Shown one piece after another: positions 28,322 through 38,018 of a DNA stretch of 64,000 nt. The first letter of the stretch is position 1; each line of letters opens with the position of its first letter. The stretch spans positions 1,860,001-1,924,000 of the forward strand of contig NZ_CP021108.1 in NCBI RefSeq assembly GCF_002119685.1, read 5' to 3'. This DNA is from Bordetella genomosp. 8. GTDB lineage: Bacteria > Pseudomonadota > Gammaproteobacteria > Burkholderiales > Burkholderiaceae_B. The position numbers and the translations under genes are program-made. A model generated the notes under the pieces. The model saw only the letters and a list, made by a program, of their open reading frames with translations, did no database searches and was not told the origin of the DNA.

Positions 28322-29905
28322 TCAGCCGTTGCGGCCGTCGTCGGCGTCGCCAATGTGACGGCGGTCGCCATCGTCGCCATCGTCGTCATCGCCGTGGTCG
28401 TCGTCATCGAAGTCGGCCGTATCGTCCGTGCCGGCGTGCGCGCCTTTGTCCAGGCGCTTGTCCCGATAACTGGCGCTGACCAGTTCGAAGCTGAACAAAC
28501 GGCAATCCAGGGAGCCGTTGTGCAAGGGGATGCGCCGCCGCGGCTTCAGGCGCATCTTCTGCGGCAAGGCCATGTCGCTGGAGATGGCGTCCACCTGCCA
28601 TCCGGCGAACTGGCGCTTCAGGCAGGCGGCCCAGTCGCTCCACAGGTCTTCGTCGTGGCCGGCCTGCAGCCGTTCGCCATAGGGCGGATTGGTGACGATC
28701 CAGCCATGTTCGGCCGGCGCCTGCAGGGTACGGGCGTCGCCGATTTCGAAGCGGATGCTGTCTTCGGTCAGCCATGCGCGCTCGGCGTTGCGGCGGGCGT
28801 ACTCGATGGCCTGGGGATCGATGTCGTAGCCGAACAAGGGCGTTTCCAACGTGGGCTGGATGCGCGCCCGCGCATCGTCCTTCAGGTCGCGCCAGCGGCG
28901 GGCGTCGTGGTCGCGCAGGCGCTCGAAGGAGAACGGCCGCGCGATGCCGGGCGGCACGCCCAGCGCGATCCACGCGGCCTCGATCAGGATGGTCCCGCTG
29001 CCGCAGAAGGGATCGAGCAGCGGCGCGGCGGGATCCCAGCCGGCCAGCGCCAGCATGCCTGCCGCGAGGTTCTCGCGCAGCGGGGCTTCGCCCTTGTCCA
29101 GCCGCCATCCGCGCTTGAACAGGGATTCGCCGCTGGTATCCAGGTACAGCGTCGCGGTGTCGGCGGTCAGGAAGGCGTGGACGCGCGCGTCGGGCCGTAC
29201 GGTATCGATATCCGGCCGCGCGCCTTCGCGGTCCAGCAGCCGGTCGCAGATGCCGTCCTTGACCCGCAGATTGCAGTATTGCAGGCTGCGCATCGGGCTT
29301 TTGATGGCTGACGTATCCACCCGCAGGGTCTGTTCGGCGCCGAACCAGCGCTCCCAGGGCGTGGCGTAGGCCAGGTCCAGCAGATCGTTTTCTTCCTGCA
29401 CGGGCGCCTGCGCCACCCGCACCAGGATGCGCGTGGCCAGGCGCGAATACAGGTTGGCCTGCTGCACGCCGATCCAGTCGGCGCTGAAGTGCGCGCCGGC
29501 CCGGCCCGTGCGCGCATCGTCGAAACCCAGCGCGCGCAGTTCGATGGCCAGGACTTCTTCCAGGCCCTGAGGGCAGGGCGCGAACACCTGGAATCTTTCA
29601 TCGGGACGCTGGCCCGCGGCCGGGCGCTGGCGCGGTTGCTCGGCGCGCGCGCGGGGCGCGGCGGCCGCGCCGTGGTCGCGTTTGTCGTATTCGCCGCGTT
29701 CGGCGCCTGCTTGCCCACGTCCGCGCGGCCTGTCGGGTGGGGTTTCAGCCGGCTTGGTCTTCCCGCGCTGTTTTTCCTGCAGGGCCACCAGCTTGGCGCG
29801 CGCCCCGCTGCGTGTGCGCTTGGCGTCAGCGGCAGGCGCGGCGGTGCCGGCCCGCTTGGTCAGGGTCAGCGTCTTGCGCGGGCGTTCGGAATCGTCGACG
29901 GACAT
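28322..29905 (-). CDS. THUMP-domain 23S rRNA guanine-N2-methyltransferase (RlmL type)
   Basis: A 527-aa protein with a long basic, Lys/Arg/Pro-rich N-terminal region (residues about 1-95), a THUMP RNA-binding domain (about 100-210) and a class I methyltransferase domain. The latter has LLDPFCGSGTILIEAAWIALG and the catalytic NPPYGERL. It corresponds to the RlmL half of E. coli RlmKL, which modifies G2445 of 23S rRNA; the RlmK half is absent. The C terminus ends in an unusual acidic tail (DDTADFDDDD and further Asp/Gly runs) encoded by GAC/GAT repeats, probably disordered and prone to length change. The start at 29905 is the only ATG near the plausible N-terminus. Confidence 0.88.
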   Translation of the reverse strand: MSVDDSERPRKTLTLTKRAGTAAPAADAKRTRSGARAKLVALQEKQRGKTKPAETPPDRPRGRGQAGAERGEYDKRDHGAAAAPRARAEQPRQRPAAGQRPDERFQVFAPCPQGLEEVLAIELRALGFDDARTGRAGAHFSADWIGVQQANLYSRLATRILVRVAQAPVQEENDLLDLAYATPWERWFGAEQTLRVDTSAIKSPMRSLQYCNLRVKDGICDRLLDREGARPDIDTVRPDARVHAFLTADTATLYLDTSGESLFKRGWRLDKGEAPLRENLAAGMLALAGWDPAAPLLDPFCGSGTILIEAAWIALGVPPGIARPFSFERLRDHDARRWRDLKDDARARIQPTLETPLFGYDIDPQAIEYARRNAERAWLTEDSIRFEIGDARTLQAPAEHGWIVTNPPYGERLQAGHDEDLWSDWAACLKRQFAGWQVDAISSDMALPQKMRLKPRRRIPLHNGSLDCRLFSFELVSASYRDKRLDKGAHAGTDDTADFDDDDHGDDDDGDDGDRRHIGDADDGRNG

Positions 29906-29933
29906 GGAATGGATGATCTGGAGATGCTGAAGG

Positions 29934-30356
29934 TCAGAACGGCTTGACGACGACCAGCGCCACCACGATGAACAGCAACAGTACCGAGATCTCGTTGAAC
30001 CATCGGTAGAAGGTGTGGCTGCGCGTCTTGCCGCCCTGTTCGAACTTGCGCAGCATGACGCCACAGGCGTGATGGTAGCCGATGATCAACAGCACGAAGA
30101 ACAGCTTGGCATGCATCCAGCCGTTGCCCGGCCCCATGCCGATGCCATAGCCGACGTAAAGCCACAGGCCGAACACGATGGCGATCACCGCCAGCACGGT
30201 GGTGAAGCGGAACAGGCGCCGCGCCATGCCCAGCAGCACCGCGCGCACCGCCGGCTCATGCTGCTGCGCCAGGTTCACGTAGATGCGCGGCAGGTAGAAC
30301 AGGCCGGCGAACCAGGCCGCGATGAAGACGATGTGCAGGGTCTTGATCCAGAGCAT
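29934..30356 (-). CDS. hemJ: Protoporphyrinogen IX oxidase HemJ
   Basis: A 140-aa inner-membrane protein of the HemJ/CopD-like family, with four hydrophobic helices. HemJ oxidises protoporphyrinogen IX to protoporphyrin IX in haem synthesis. The conserved start MLWIKTLHIVFIAAWFAGLFYLPRIYV contains the essential haem-ligand histidine, and GWMHAKLFFVLLIIGYHH and HTFYRWFNEI match the family. It lies 28 bp before the RlmL-type gene on the same strand. Confidence 0.9.
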   Translation of the reverse strand: MLWIKTLHIVFIAAWFAGLFYLPRIYVNLAQQHEPAVRAVLLGMARRLFRFTTVLAVIAIVFGLWLYVGYGIGMGPGNGWMHAKLFFVLLIIGYHHACGVMLRKFEQGGKTRSHTFYRWFNEISVLLLFIVVALVVVKPF

Positions 30357-30447
30357 GGGCCTCTACCTTTGAATGAAACGGGCATTGTAGGGGGGCGCGG
30401 CGCCGGGAAGGCGCCGCACGATATCGCCTGTGGATACGCGCCGCGAT

Positions 30448-31713
30448 TCAGCCGCGCAACTGGCCTTCGCCGCTCAGCACCCACTTGTACGTGGTCAGGC
30501 CCTCCAGGCCCACGGGCCCGCGCGCATGCAGGCGATTGGTGGAAATGCCGATCTCGGAGCCCAGGCCATATTCGTAGCCGTCGGCGAATACGGTCGGCAG
30601 GTTCACGTAGACCGAACTGGAATCCACTTCACGTTGGAAGCGCTGCGCCGCGCTCAGGTTTTCGGTGACGATGGCGTCGGTGTGTCCGGAGCCCCAACGG
30701 CCGATGTGATCCATGGCGTCGTCCAGCGTGTCGACGACGCGGATCGCCAGGATGGGGCCCAGGTATTCTTCGGCCCAGTCGGTATCGGTGGCTGGCTTGG
30801 CGGCGGGAACCAGCTCGCGCGTGCGCGGGCAACCGCGCAGTTCCACGCCGTGGCTGACCAGGGCGTCGGCCAGCCGCGGCAGGACGGTATCGGCCACGGC
30901 CGCATGCACCAGCAGCGTTTCCATCGATCCGCAGACGCCGTAGCGGTACGTCTTGGCGTTGAAGGCGATGGCGTGGGCTTTTTCAAGGTCGGCGTCGGCG
31001 TCGATGTAGACGTGGCAATTGCCGTCCAGGTGCTTGATGACGGGCACGCGCGCTTCGGCGCTGATGCGCTGGATCAGGCTCTTGCCGCCGCGCGGCACGA
31101 TGACATCGACGTGTTCGGTCATGGTGATCAGCTTGCCTACCGCCGCGCGGTCGGGCGTATCGACCACCTGTACCGCGTGGGCGGGCAGGCCGGCGGCATC
31201 CAGGCCCTGGCGCACGATGGCCGCCAGGGCCAGGTTGGAGCGCAGGGCTTCGCTGCCGCCGCGCAGGATGGCGGCGTTGCCGGATTTCAGGCACAGGGCG
31301 GCGGCGTCTATCGTGACGTTGGGCCGCGATTCGTAGATGATGCCGATCACGCCCAGCGGCACCCGCATCTGCGCCACGCGCATGCCGTTGGGCCGGATCG
31401 TGGTGGGACCGATGCTGCCCACCGGATCGGGCAGGGCTGCGACCTGGCGCAGGCCTTCAGCCATCAGGTCCAGCGTGCGATCGGACAGCGTCAGCCGGTC
31501 CAGCAATGCCGGCGTCAGCCCGTTTTCGCGTGCCGCGTCCATATCCTGGCGATTGGCGGCTTTCAGTGCGTCGCGGTTGCCGGCGATGGCGTCGGCCATG
31601 GCGGTCAGGGCGCGCACCTTGGCGGTGCCGCTGGCGGACATCATCTGGCGCGCGGCGCGGCGGGCGTTTTCGCCCAGGGCGAGCATGGCTTGTTCTACGG
31701 TCTGGCTGGACAT
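30448..31713 (-). CDS. proA: Gamma-glutamyl phosphate reductase
   Basis: A 421-aa NADPH-dependent enzyme of proline synthesis that reduces glutamate-5-phosphate to the semialdehyde. The catalytic cysteine is in [13 protein letters not shown], and the cofactor-binding [33 protein letters not shown] is present. The start at 31713 gives the usual N-terminus ([10 protein letters not shown]); an ATG at 31734 would add 7 residues and neither has a good ribosome site. It is the last gene of the leuS-lptE-holA-proA string. Confidence 0.96.
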   Translation of the reverse strand: MSSQTVEQAMLALGENARRAARQMMSASGTAKVRALTAMADAIAGNRDALKAANRQDMDAARENGLTPALLDRLTLSDRTLDLMAEGLRQVAALPDPVGSIGPTTIRPNGMRVAQMRVPLGVIGIIYESRPNVTIDAAALCLKSGNAAILRGGSEALRSNLALAAIVRQGLDAAGLPAHAVQVVDTPDRAAVGKLITMTEHVDVIVPRGGKSLIQRISAEARVPVIKHLDGNCHVYIDADADLEKAHAIAFNAKTYRYGVCGSMETLLVHAAVADTVLPRLADALVSHGVELRGCPRTRELVPAAKPATDTDWAEEYLGPILAIRVVDTLDDAMDHIGRWGSGHTDAIVTENLSAAQRFQREVDSSSVYVNLPTVFADGYEYGLGSEIGISTNRLHARGPVGLEGLTTYKWVLSGEGQLRG

Positions 31714-31782
31714 GGCTATCGATGGAAACGGCATGCGCCGGGCGGCCGGCGGTGAGCTCGTAGTGTATCCGTAGAGACGCGT

Positions 31783-32841
31783 TCAGGCGTCCCGGCGGCC
31801 GGCGGCGGCCACCCGCAGCGCCAGGCGGGTCATCTCTTCCCACGGATCGGACAGGCGGCCCGGCACGGACAGCCCCTTGATGATGCGGTCGACCTCGTGC
31901 GCGTGCTGGACGGCGGCCGGCCAGGCGCGCGCCGGCACGCGCGACAGCGCCTGCATCGCCAACCGTTCATGGGCCCCGAAGATCCGCAGCTTGCGCATGA
32001 CCGCGCCGCTGTCCTGGCCGCTGGCGCGCGCCTGCGCCACGCGGGCCAGGACGCGGATTTCCTCTCCGACCGCCCAAAGCACCAGCGGCAGCGCCTCGCC
32101 TTCTGCGCGCAGGCCGTCCAGCATGCGCACGGTGCGGCCGACGTCGCCGGCCAGCATGGCGTCGCGCAGGCCGAAGACGTCATAGCGCGCGACGTTCAGC
32201 ACCGCGCGCTCCACGGCTTCGGCTTCCAGCATGCCTTCGGGGTACAGCAGGGCCAGCTTCTGTATTTCCTGGTGCGCCGCCAGCAGGTTGCCTTCGACTT
32301 TGTCCGCCATCCACTGCAAAGTGGTGGCGTCGGCGCGCTGGTTCTGGCGCGCCAGCCGTTCGCCTATCCAGGCAGGCAGCCGCGTGCGCTCGATGTTGGG
32401 AATGTCGACGAGAACGCCGCGCGACAGGGCCGACATCCAGCGGCTTTCGCGAGTGGCCTTGTCCAGTCGCGGCAGGCCGATGGCGATGACCGTGTCAGGA
32501 TCGCTGCCGCTGGCATCCGCCTGTTCGGCCAGGCGGGCCAGCATGTCGCCGCCGGCCTTGCCGGGCTTGCCGGTCGGGATCTTCAGTTCCAGCAGGCGAC
32601 GGTCGCCGAACAGCGAGACGGTCTGGGTGGCGGCGACGACGGCGCTCCAGTCGCTGCGGGCGTCCATCACCAGGGACGTACGCTCGGTGTAGCCGGCCGC
32701 GCGCGCCGCCGCGCGCAGCGCGTCCATGGCTTCGGTGACGAGCAGCGGCTCGTCGCCGCTGACCGTGTACAGCGGCGCCAGCCGTGTTCCCGCGCGCCGC
32801 AGATGGTCGGCGAAGCGGTCGGCGTCCAGGGTTTGCGCCAT
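31783..32841 (-). CDS. holA: DNA polymerase III subunit delta
   Basis: A 352-aa clamp-loader subunit that opens the beta sliding clamp. The N-terminal domain starts MAQTLDADRFADHLRRAGTRLAPLYTVSGDEPLLV, the normal HolA opening. AHQEIQKLALLYPEG and the C-terminal collar domain follow. The start at 32841 lies 5 bp after the lptE stop, so the pair is coupled. An open frame continues upstream through lptE, but that part is a shadow. Confidence 0.95.
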   Translation of the reverse strand: MAQTLDADRFADHLRRAGTRLAPLYTVSGDEPLLVTEAMDALRAAARAAGYTERTSLVMDARSDWSAVVAATQTVSLFGDRRLLELKIPTGKPGKAGGDMLARLAEQADASGSDPDTVIAIGLPRLDKATRESRWMSALSRGVLVDIPNIERTRLPAWIGERLARQNQRADATTLQWMADKVEGNLLAAHQEIQKLALLYPEGMLEAEAVERAVLNVARYDVFGLRDAMLAGDVGRTVRMLDGLRAEGEALPLVLWAVGEEIRVLARVAQARASGQDSGAVMRKLRIFGAHERLAMQALSRVPARAWPAAVQHAHEVDRIIKGLSVPGRLSDPWEEMTRLALRVAAAGRRDA

Positions 32842-32846
32842 GCCTG

Positions 32847-33548
32847 CTAGTACGTGCCGTCGTCGTCGGGGCTGGCCGGGCCGTTGGTGATGCTCGGGCG
32901 GTTCCACGGCAACCGGTCGTTCTGCTGCGGCGTCGGTTGGTTGATGTTGTAGACCGGGCCCTGCTCGTCGCCAGGCTTGGTGTTTTCCAGCTTCTGCGCG
33001 GCGAGCCGCACATCGGGTGCCGTCAGGCGCCGTACGATGCGGCTGACCAGGCTCTGCTCCATGTTCCGGTACAGGCTTTCCGCCTGGCCTTCCTTGGCCT
33101 GCACGACCTGGTCGTTGTATTGCATTTCCCGGTAGGCTTCCAGCGTGGTGTCCGGCAGCAGGGCGCGACCCTTGGCATCGACGACGCGGAAGGTGAACAC
33201 CAACCCCAGTTCGTACTCTTCCACACGGCCCTGGGCGTTCAGCGATACCTCGCGCATGGAGCGCGAATTGCGGACCTGCTGCAGGATGGCTTCGGCCTCC
33301 TTGGGCGTTTCCACCAGCTTGGTATCGGGTGACGCCGCCGCGATGGCCCTGCGCACTTCCGCGCCGAAGCGCGAATTCGGCGCGATGCCGATATACAGCG
33401 AGTCGAAGGGCAGGGGTGTCGTGCCCCGCATCTGGAAACCGCATGCGGACAACAGCGCGAGCAGGGCCAGGCTGGCGACGCGCAGCGCCCAGCGTGGACC
33501 GCCGCGCCGCGCGCCCGTCGAGCCTAGTTTGTGCCTGGCGAAATTCAT
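32847..33548 (-). CDS. lptE: LPS assembly lipoprotein LptE
   Basis: A 233-aa outer-membrane lipoprotein that plugs LptD and delivers lipopolysaccharide to the cell surface. The signal peptide ends with the lipobox LLSAC, after which GFQMRGTTPLPFDSLYIG is the typical LptE start. The mature C-terminal region is Gln/Pro-rich. The ATG at 33548 is chosen because GGGG lies 6 bp upstream; an ATG at 33560 overlaps the leuS stop as TAATG and would add four residues. It is translationally coupled to leuS and holA. Confidence 0.93.
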   Translation of the reverse strand: MNFARHKLGSTGARRGGPRWALRVASLALLALLSACGFQMRGTTPLPFDSLYIGIAPNSRFGAEVRRAIAAASPDTKLVETPKEAEAILQQVRNSRSMREVSLNAQGRVEEYELGLVFTFRVVDAKGRALLPDTTLEAYREMQYNDQVVQAKEGQAESLYRNMEQSLVSRIVRRLTAPDVRLAAQKLENTKPGDEQGPVYNINQPTPQQNDRLPWNRPSITNGPASPDDDGTY

Positions 33549-33559
33549 GCGGTACCCCA

Positions 33560-36220
33560 TTAACCTACGACGTTGACCAGTTTGCCGGGCACCACGATAA
33601 CCCGTTTGGGCGGCCGGCCCTCGAGAAACCGGGCCACTGCCTCATGCGCCGCGGCCTGGGCCTCGATCTCTTCGCGCGCGGCCTGCGCCGGCACGCGCAG
33701 CGCGCCGCGCAGCTTGCCGTTGACCTGCAGCATCAGCTCCAGTTCGTCCGCCACGAGCGCGGCGTCGTCGACCTGCGGCCAGGGGGCGTCCAGCAGGTCG
33801 CCGTAAAGGCCGGCATAGCCGAGTTCCTGCCACAGCTGCCAGGTGATGTGCGGCACCACCGGATAGAGCACGCGCAGCAGGATTCCCAGGCATTCGGCGC
33901 GCGCGGCGTCGGATGCCGGGCCGGCCGGCAGGTCGGCGTTTTCGATGGCGTTCAGCATCTTCATGCAGGCCGACACCACGGTGTTGTACTGGATGCGCTC
34001 GTAGTCGTAGTCGGCCTGCTTGAGCAGCGTGTGGATTTCGCGGCGCAGATCCTTGGCCGCCTCGGGCGCGCCGCGCCAGTCGATGTCGTGCGCCGCCAGG
34101 CCGGCCGCCACGGCGTCGCGCTGCGACCAGCCATGCGACCACAGGCGGCGCAGGAAGCGGTTGGCGCCCTCCACGCCGGAGTCGGACCACTCCAGCGTCT
34201 GCTCGGGTGGGCTGGCGAACATGACGAACAGGCGCGCGGTGTCCGCGCCCAGGGTGTCGATCAGCGACTGCGGATCCACGCCATTGTTCTTCGACTTGGA
34301 CATGGTGCCCACGCCGCCGTAGACGACGTCGCTGCCGTCCGACTTGCGGCGCGCGCCGGTGATGGCGCCCTTGGCGTCGTAGACGTTTTCGACTTCGTCC
34401 GGCCAGAAGTACTCGATGCCGCCGTGTTCCGTCTTGCGCGAATAGATATGGTTCAGCACCATGCCCTGGCAGAGCAGGCGCGTGAACGGTTCATCGAACT
34501 TGAGCAGGCCCAGGTCGCGCATGACCTTGGTCCAGAACCGCGCATACAACAGGTGCAGCACCGCGTGCTCGATGCCGCCGATGTACTGGTCCATCGGCAT
34601 CCAGTAATCATTGCGGCCGTCGACCATCGCGCCATCGTTGCCGGGCGAGGTGTAGCGCATGAAATACCACGACGAATCGACGAAGGTATCCATGGTGTCC
34701 GTCTCGCGGCGCGCAGGCTTGCCGCACGTGGGGCAGGCGCAGGACAGGAAGGCTTCGTTCTTCGCCAGCGGATTGCCGGTGCCGTCGGGGATCAGGTCTT
34801 CGGGCAGGACCACGGGCAGGTCCTTTTCCGGGACCGGCACCGGGCCGCAGTCGGCGCAATGGATGATGGGGATGGGCGTGCCCCAATAGCGCTGGCGCGA
34901 AATGCCCCAGTCGCGCAGGCGCCAGGTGGTCTGTTTTTCGCCCAGGCCCAGCGACGCCAGGTCGGCGGCGATGGCGTCCACCGCGTGCTTGAAGTCCAGG
35001 CCGTCATACTTGCCGGAATGGACGAGGCGGCCGCTTTGCTTGTCGGCGTACCACTCCTGCCAGGCATCGGTAGAGTAGGTCTTGCCGGGCACGTCCACGA
35101 CTTGCCGGATTTCCAGGCCGTATTTGCGCGCGAAGGCGAAGTCGCGTTCGTCGTGCGCCGGCACGCCCATGACGGCGCCGTCGCCATAGCTCATCAGCAC
35201 GTAGTTGCCGACCCACACGTCGACGGGCTGGCCGGTCAGGGGATGCGTGACCTGCAGGCCCGTGGGCAGGCCTTCCTTTTCGCGGGTCGCCAGTTCGGCC
35301 TCGGTCGTGCCGCCCAGCTTGCAGCGTTCGATGAAGTCGGCCAGTTCCGCGTTGTCGCGCGCGGCCAGCGTGGCCAGCGGGTGTTCCGGCGCCACCGCGC
35401 AGAACGTGACGCCCATGATGGTGTCGGCGCGGGTGGTGAACACGTAAAGCTTGCCGTCCTGCACCAACTGGCCCGATTCGTCGCGGATGTCGTGCGTGAA
35501 GGCAAAGCGCACGCCTTCGCTCTTGCCTATCCAGTTTTCCTGCATCAGCCGCACGCGCTCGGGCCAGCCCGGCAGGCCGGTCTTGACCCGGTCGAGCAGT
35601 TCTTCGGCGTAATCGGTGATGCGCAGGTAGTAGCCCGGGATCTCGCGCTTTTCCACCAGGGCGCCCGAGCGCCAGCCGCGGCCGTCGATAACCTGTTCGT
35701 TCGCCAGCACGGTCTGGTCCACCGGGTCCCAGTTGACGACCTGGGTCTTGCGGTAGGCGATGCCTTTTTCCAGCATCTTCAGGAACAGCCACTGGTTCCA
35801 CTTGTAGTACGCGGGATCGCAGGCGCTCATTTCGCGCGACCAGTCGATCGCCAGACCCATCGCCTGCATCTGCTTCTTCATGTAGGCGATGTTGTCGTAG
35901 GTCCACTTCGCGGGCGGCACCTTGGACTTGATGGCGGCGTTTTCCGCGGGCATGCCGAAGGCATCCCAGCCCATGGGCATCAGCACGTTGTAGCCGCGCA
36001 TGCGCAGTTGCCGCGCCATCATGTCATTGATGGTGTAGTTGCGGACATGGCCCATGTGCAATTTACCGCTGGGGTAGGGCAGCATGGAACACGCGTAGAA
36101 CTTCGGCTTTTCGGCGCCGCTGGCATTGCGGGCGTGCTCGCTGACGCGATAGACGTCGTTACTGCGCCAGACGTCCTGGGCGGCGGCTTCGACGGCATTG
36201 GGGTTGTAGCGTTCCTGCAT
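33560..36220 (-). CDS. leuS: Leucyl-tRNA synthetase
   Basis: An 886-aa class I synthetase that charges tRNA-Leu. The HIGH motif appears as [16 protein letters not shown], the KMSKS motif as [12 protein letters not shown], and the editing domain ([22 protein letters not shown]) is inserted between them. A CXXC zinc-like pair ([20 protein letters not shown]) precedes the catalytic core. The ATG at 36220 yields the normal start [18 protein letters not shown]; the 23 residues upstream in frame are unlikely. It leads the leuS-lptE-holA-proA group. Confidence 0.97.
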   Translation of the reverse strand: MQERYNPNAVEAAAQDVWRSNDVYRVSEHARNASGAEKPKFYACSMLPYPSGKLHMGHVRNYTINDMMARQLRMRGYNVLMPMGWDAFGMPAENAAIKSKVPPAKWTYDNIAYMKKQMQAMGLAIDWSREMSACDPAYYKWNQWLFLKMLEKGIAYRKTQVVNWDPVDQTVLANEQVIDGRGWRSGALVEKREIPGYYLRITDYAEELLDRVKTGLPGWPERVRLMQENWIGKSEGVRFAFTHDIRDESGQLVQDGKLYVFTTRADTIMGVTFCAVAPEHPLATLAARDNAELADFIERCKLGGTTEAELATREKEGLPTGLQVTHPLTGQPVDVWVGNYVLMSYGDGAVMGVPAHDERDFAFARKYGLEIRQVVDVPGKTYSTDAWQEWYADKQSGRLVHSGKYDGLDFKHAVDAIAADLASLGLGEKQTTWRLRDWGISRQRYWGTPIPIIHCADCGPVPVPEKDLPVVLPEDLIPDGTGNPLAKNEAFLSCACPTCGKPARRETDTMDTFVDSSWYFMRYTSPGNDGAMVDGRNDYWMPMDQYIGGIEHAVLHLLYARFWTKVMRDLGLLKFDEPFTRLLCQGMVLNHIYSRKTEHGGIEYFWPDEVENVYDAKGAITGARRKSDGSDVVYGGVGTMSKSKNNGVDPQSLIDTLGADTARLFVMFASPPEQTLEWSDSGVEGANRFLRRLWSHGWSQRDAVAAGLAAHDIDWRGAPEAAKDLRREIHTLLKQADYDYERIQYNTVVSACMKMLNAIENADLPAGPASDAARAECLGILLRVLYPVVPHITWQLWQELGYAGLYGDLLDAPWPQVDDAALVADELELMLQVNGKLRGALRVPAQAAREEIEAQAAAHEAVARFLEGRPPKRVIVVPGKLVNVVG

Positions 36221-36297
36221 GGGCTCGGTGGGATCTGGATGGATCGGTGACGAATAAAGGGCCGGCCCCCGGCGGCTGGGGACGGTCAAAACCCTTG

Positions 36298-36303
36298 ATT
36301 ATA
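36298..36303 (-). promoter_or_regulatory. Candidate -10 element upstream of leuS
   Basis: On the minus strand a consensus TATAAT lies 77 bp before the leuS start. The -35 region is poor (CCCTGG at the right spacing), so it is only a candidate. The long leader could hold regulation, but no T-box or leader peptide was seen. Confidence 0.4.
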
Positions 36304-36512
36304 GGTTCTGCCATCCGGGCCCAGGGTGGGCGGCCGCACGAATACGCCTTCCGAGGGGGGGGCGGGCGTAATAGTTGCTGGTGAAGTGCCTGGCATTGAC
36401 GCCGTGGCCGGCCTTGGAGGGCCATCGCGGCGGGTGTCGTCTCGTTCGTACCAGCGGGCATGCGCGTTGCATCCCGTCGGGCTCGTGAACCACCACCGAC
36501 AAGAGGTTCGAT

Positions 36513-36758
36513 ATGACCGACAGCCAAGACCAAAAACCCCCACGCAAGCCACGCGGTTTCGCCGCGATGGGGCCTGAATTCCAACGCGAGATCGCGGCGC
36601 AGGGCGGGCGTGCGGCGCACCGCCTGGGTAAGGCTCATCGCTTCACTTCGCAGGAAGCGCGGGCTGCGGCCACCAAGCGGCACGCCGCGCGGCAATCACA
36701 GCCGGCGGCGTCATCGGAGTCGTCCCCCGCGACGGCCGAACACCCCAAGGATCGTTGA
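36513..36758 (+). CDS. KGG-motif stress-induced protein
   Basis: An 81-aa hydrophilic protein. The core PRGFAAMGPEFQREIAAQGGRAAHRLGKAHRFTSQEARAAATK is the KGG/con-10 repeat pattern found in GsiB-like general stress proteins; here the second glycine pair is altered (AATKR in place of GRKGG). The C-terminal 20 residues are Ser/Pro/Ala-rich. AAGAGG lies 8 bp before the ATG. Such proteins accumulate on stress or desiccation and are probably disordered in solution; the precise role is unknown. Confidence 0.8.
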   Translation: MTDSQDQKPPRKPRGFAAMGPEFQREIAAQGGRAAHRLGKAHRFTSQEARAAATKRHAARQSQPAASSESSPATAEHPKDR

Positions 36759-36884
36759 AGATCCTGCCCGCCGCGGGCCGCAAGGCCCGGGGCGCCGCGC
36801 GCCGGCCCTCCCCGGGCCAGGCGATCCGGGACCGTGAAAAGGCCGATTTTCCGAGCGAGGCATGCGCCCGAGGGCGCGCGCGGC

Positions 36885-37211
36885 TCAAGGAATGGGCAAC
36901 TTCAGGATATGCGTATCGGGATCGGCTTCGAAGCCGGTTATGGCGAATTCCCGTGCCTCCATGAAGCCATCCGCATGAAAGCGCACGTGCGTGGGCACCC
37001 AGGAAAAATCCGCCAGCGCCGCGACGTCCGCGCCGCTGATCAGCAGGCACCCGGGCGCGGTCCCGTCGTCGCGTGATGGCGGAATGTCGCTGGGCGACTG
37101 CCATGATACGGAGACGCAGGGCACGTCGGCGTGACGTTCCGGCTGGCCCGGGTTTGTGCGGGAAATGAAGGTGATTGCGCGGGTATTCCACTTTTCCATT
37201 GCCGTATCCAT
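36885..37211 (-). CDS. Hypothetical protein, 108 aa
   Basis: An open frame whose codon use looks genuinely coding (G/C in most third positions, no rare-codon runs). The protein has no membrane span or signal peptide. It reads like a small globular alpha/beta domain: a central GCLLISGADVAALADFSWVPTHVRFHADGF and a C-terminal ADPDTHILKLPIP. I do not recognise it. The start is uncertain: ATG at 37211 or 37199, neither with a clear ribosome site. It is isolated between the KGG gene and ohr, both on the other strand. Confidence 0.55.
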   Translation of the reverse strand: MDTAMEKWNTRAITFISRTNPGQPERHADVPCVSVSWQSPSDIPPSRDDGTAPGCLLISGADVAALADFSWVPTHVRFHADGFMEAREFAITGFEADPDTHILKLPIP

Positions 37212-37526
37212 GCGGGACGCCCGACACGCGGGCAACGCAGCGCAGGCGGCAATCGGCGTACCCGCCGGGGTTCAGGGGGGGGCGCGGGACGGGCTCCGCT
37301 GACTGGCGCGACGCGGCTGGCCGCCATCACGCCGATGTTGCCCTTCGATAAATAAATCGCTTGCAATTGAATAGTGTGCGATTTAATATTCTTTCCAGGC
37401 GCAAATCACACGCGAGGAAGCGCCGACGATTCCACAGCAAGACCCCTGATAACGACCTCGAGCATTACCCCAAACCCAGGGCGCGCGGCCATCCGGCTCG
37501 GCCCAACCACCCGCAAGGAGTTCGCC
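37212..37526. other. Intergenic region upstream of ohr
   Basis: No gene is seen. The ohr-proximal part is AT-rich and carries the inverted repeat at 37353-37385 and probable ohr promoter elements (TTAATATT follows the repeat). A leader of about 140 bp separates this from the ohr start. The remainder is GC-rich without recognisable signals. Confidence 0.5.
37353..37385. promoter_or_regulatory. Inverted repeat, candidate OhrR operator
   Basis: Perfect 8-bp arms TAAATCGC (37353-37360) and GCGATTTA (37378-37385) are separated by 17 bp that include TTGCAATTGAAT. The GCGATTTAATAT part recurs almost exactly (CACGATTTAATAT) immediately before the ohrR start at 38008-38020. OhrR proteins bind AT-rich palindromes overlapping the ohr promoter, so a role in ohr and ohrR control is inferred. 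Confidence 0.6.
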
Positions 37527-37952
37527 ATGTCCATCGAAAAAGTCCTGTACCGTGCCCAAGCCACCGCCAACGGGGGCCGCGACGGCCGCGCCCGCTCGTC
37601 CGACGGCGTGCTCGACATCCAGCTCAGCACCCCGCGCGAACTGGGCGGCGCCGGCGGTCCCGGTACCAATCCCGAACAGCTCTTCGCGGCTGGCTATTCC
37701 GCCTGCTTCCTGGGCGCGCTGAAATTCGTGGCGGGCAAGGAAAAAGTGACCCTGCCAGCTGAAACCAGCATCACCGGCTCCGTCGGTATCGGCGCCATCC
37801 CCACCGGCTTCGGTATCGAAGTGGAATTGAAGATCTCCATCCCGGGGCTGGATCCCGCGCAGGCCCGCCAACTGGTCGACAAGGCCCACATCGTTTGCCC
37901 GTACTCGAACGCGACGCGCGGCAACATCGACGTGACCCTGACCATCGTTTAA
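37527..37952 (+). CDS. ohr: Organic hydroperoxide resistance protein (Ohr)
   Basis: A 141-aa OsmC/Ohr-fold thiol peroxidase that reduces fatty-acid and other organic hydroperoxides. The two catalytic cysteines are in [16 protein letters not shown] and [13 protein letters not shown], both typical of Ohr. The ATG at 37527 has AAGGAG 8 bp upstream; the open frame starts at 37374 but that part is not protein-like. It is followed 66 bp later by a MarR-type regulator, the usual ohr-ohrR pairing. Confidence 0.95.
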   Translation: MSIEKVLYRAQATANGGRDGRARSSDGVLDIQLSTPRELGGAGGPGTNPEQLFAAGYSACFLGALKFVAGKEKVTLPAETSITGSVGIGAIPTGFGIEVELKISIPGLDPAQARQLVDKAHIVCPYSNATRGNIDVTLTIV

Positions 37953-38018
37953 GCGTCCCGGCCGTGCCGGCCGCCTGCGCGGCGGCCGGACTGGCATATG
38001 GATCGCGCACGATTTAAT

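Noticed and set aside
31783..33444. holA starting far upstream, giving a 553-aa protein
   Set aside because: The extra N-terminal part is an out-of-frame reading of lptE. The family N-terminus begins at 32841.
33329..36250. A 973-aa open frame on the plus strand
   Set aside because: Antisense shadow of leuS, whose HIGH and KMSKS motifs prove the minus-strand gene.
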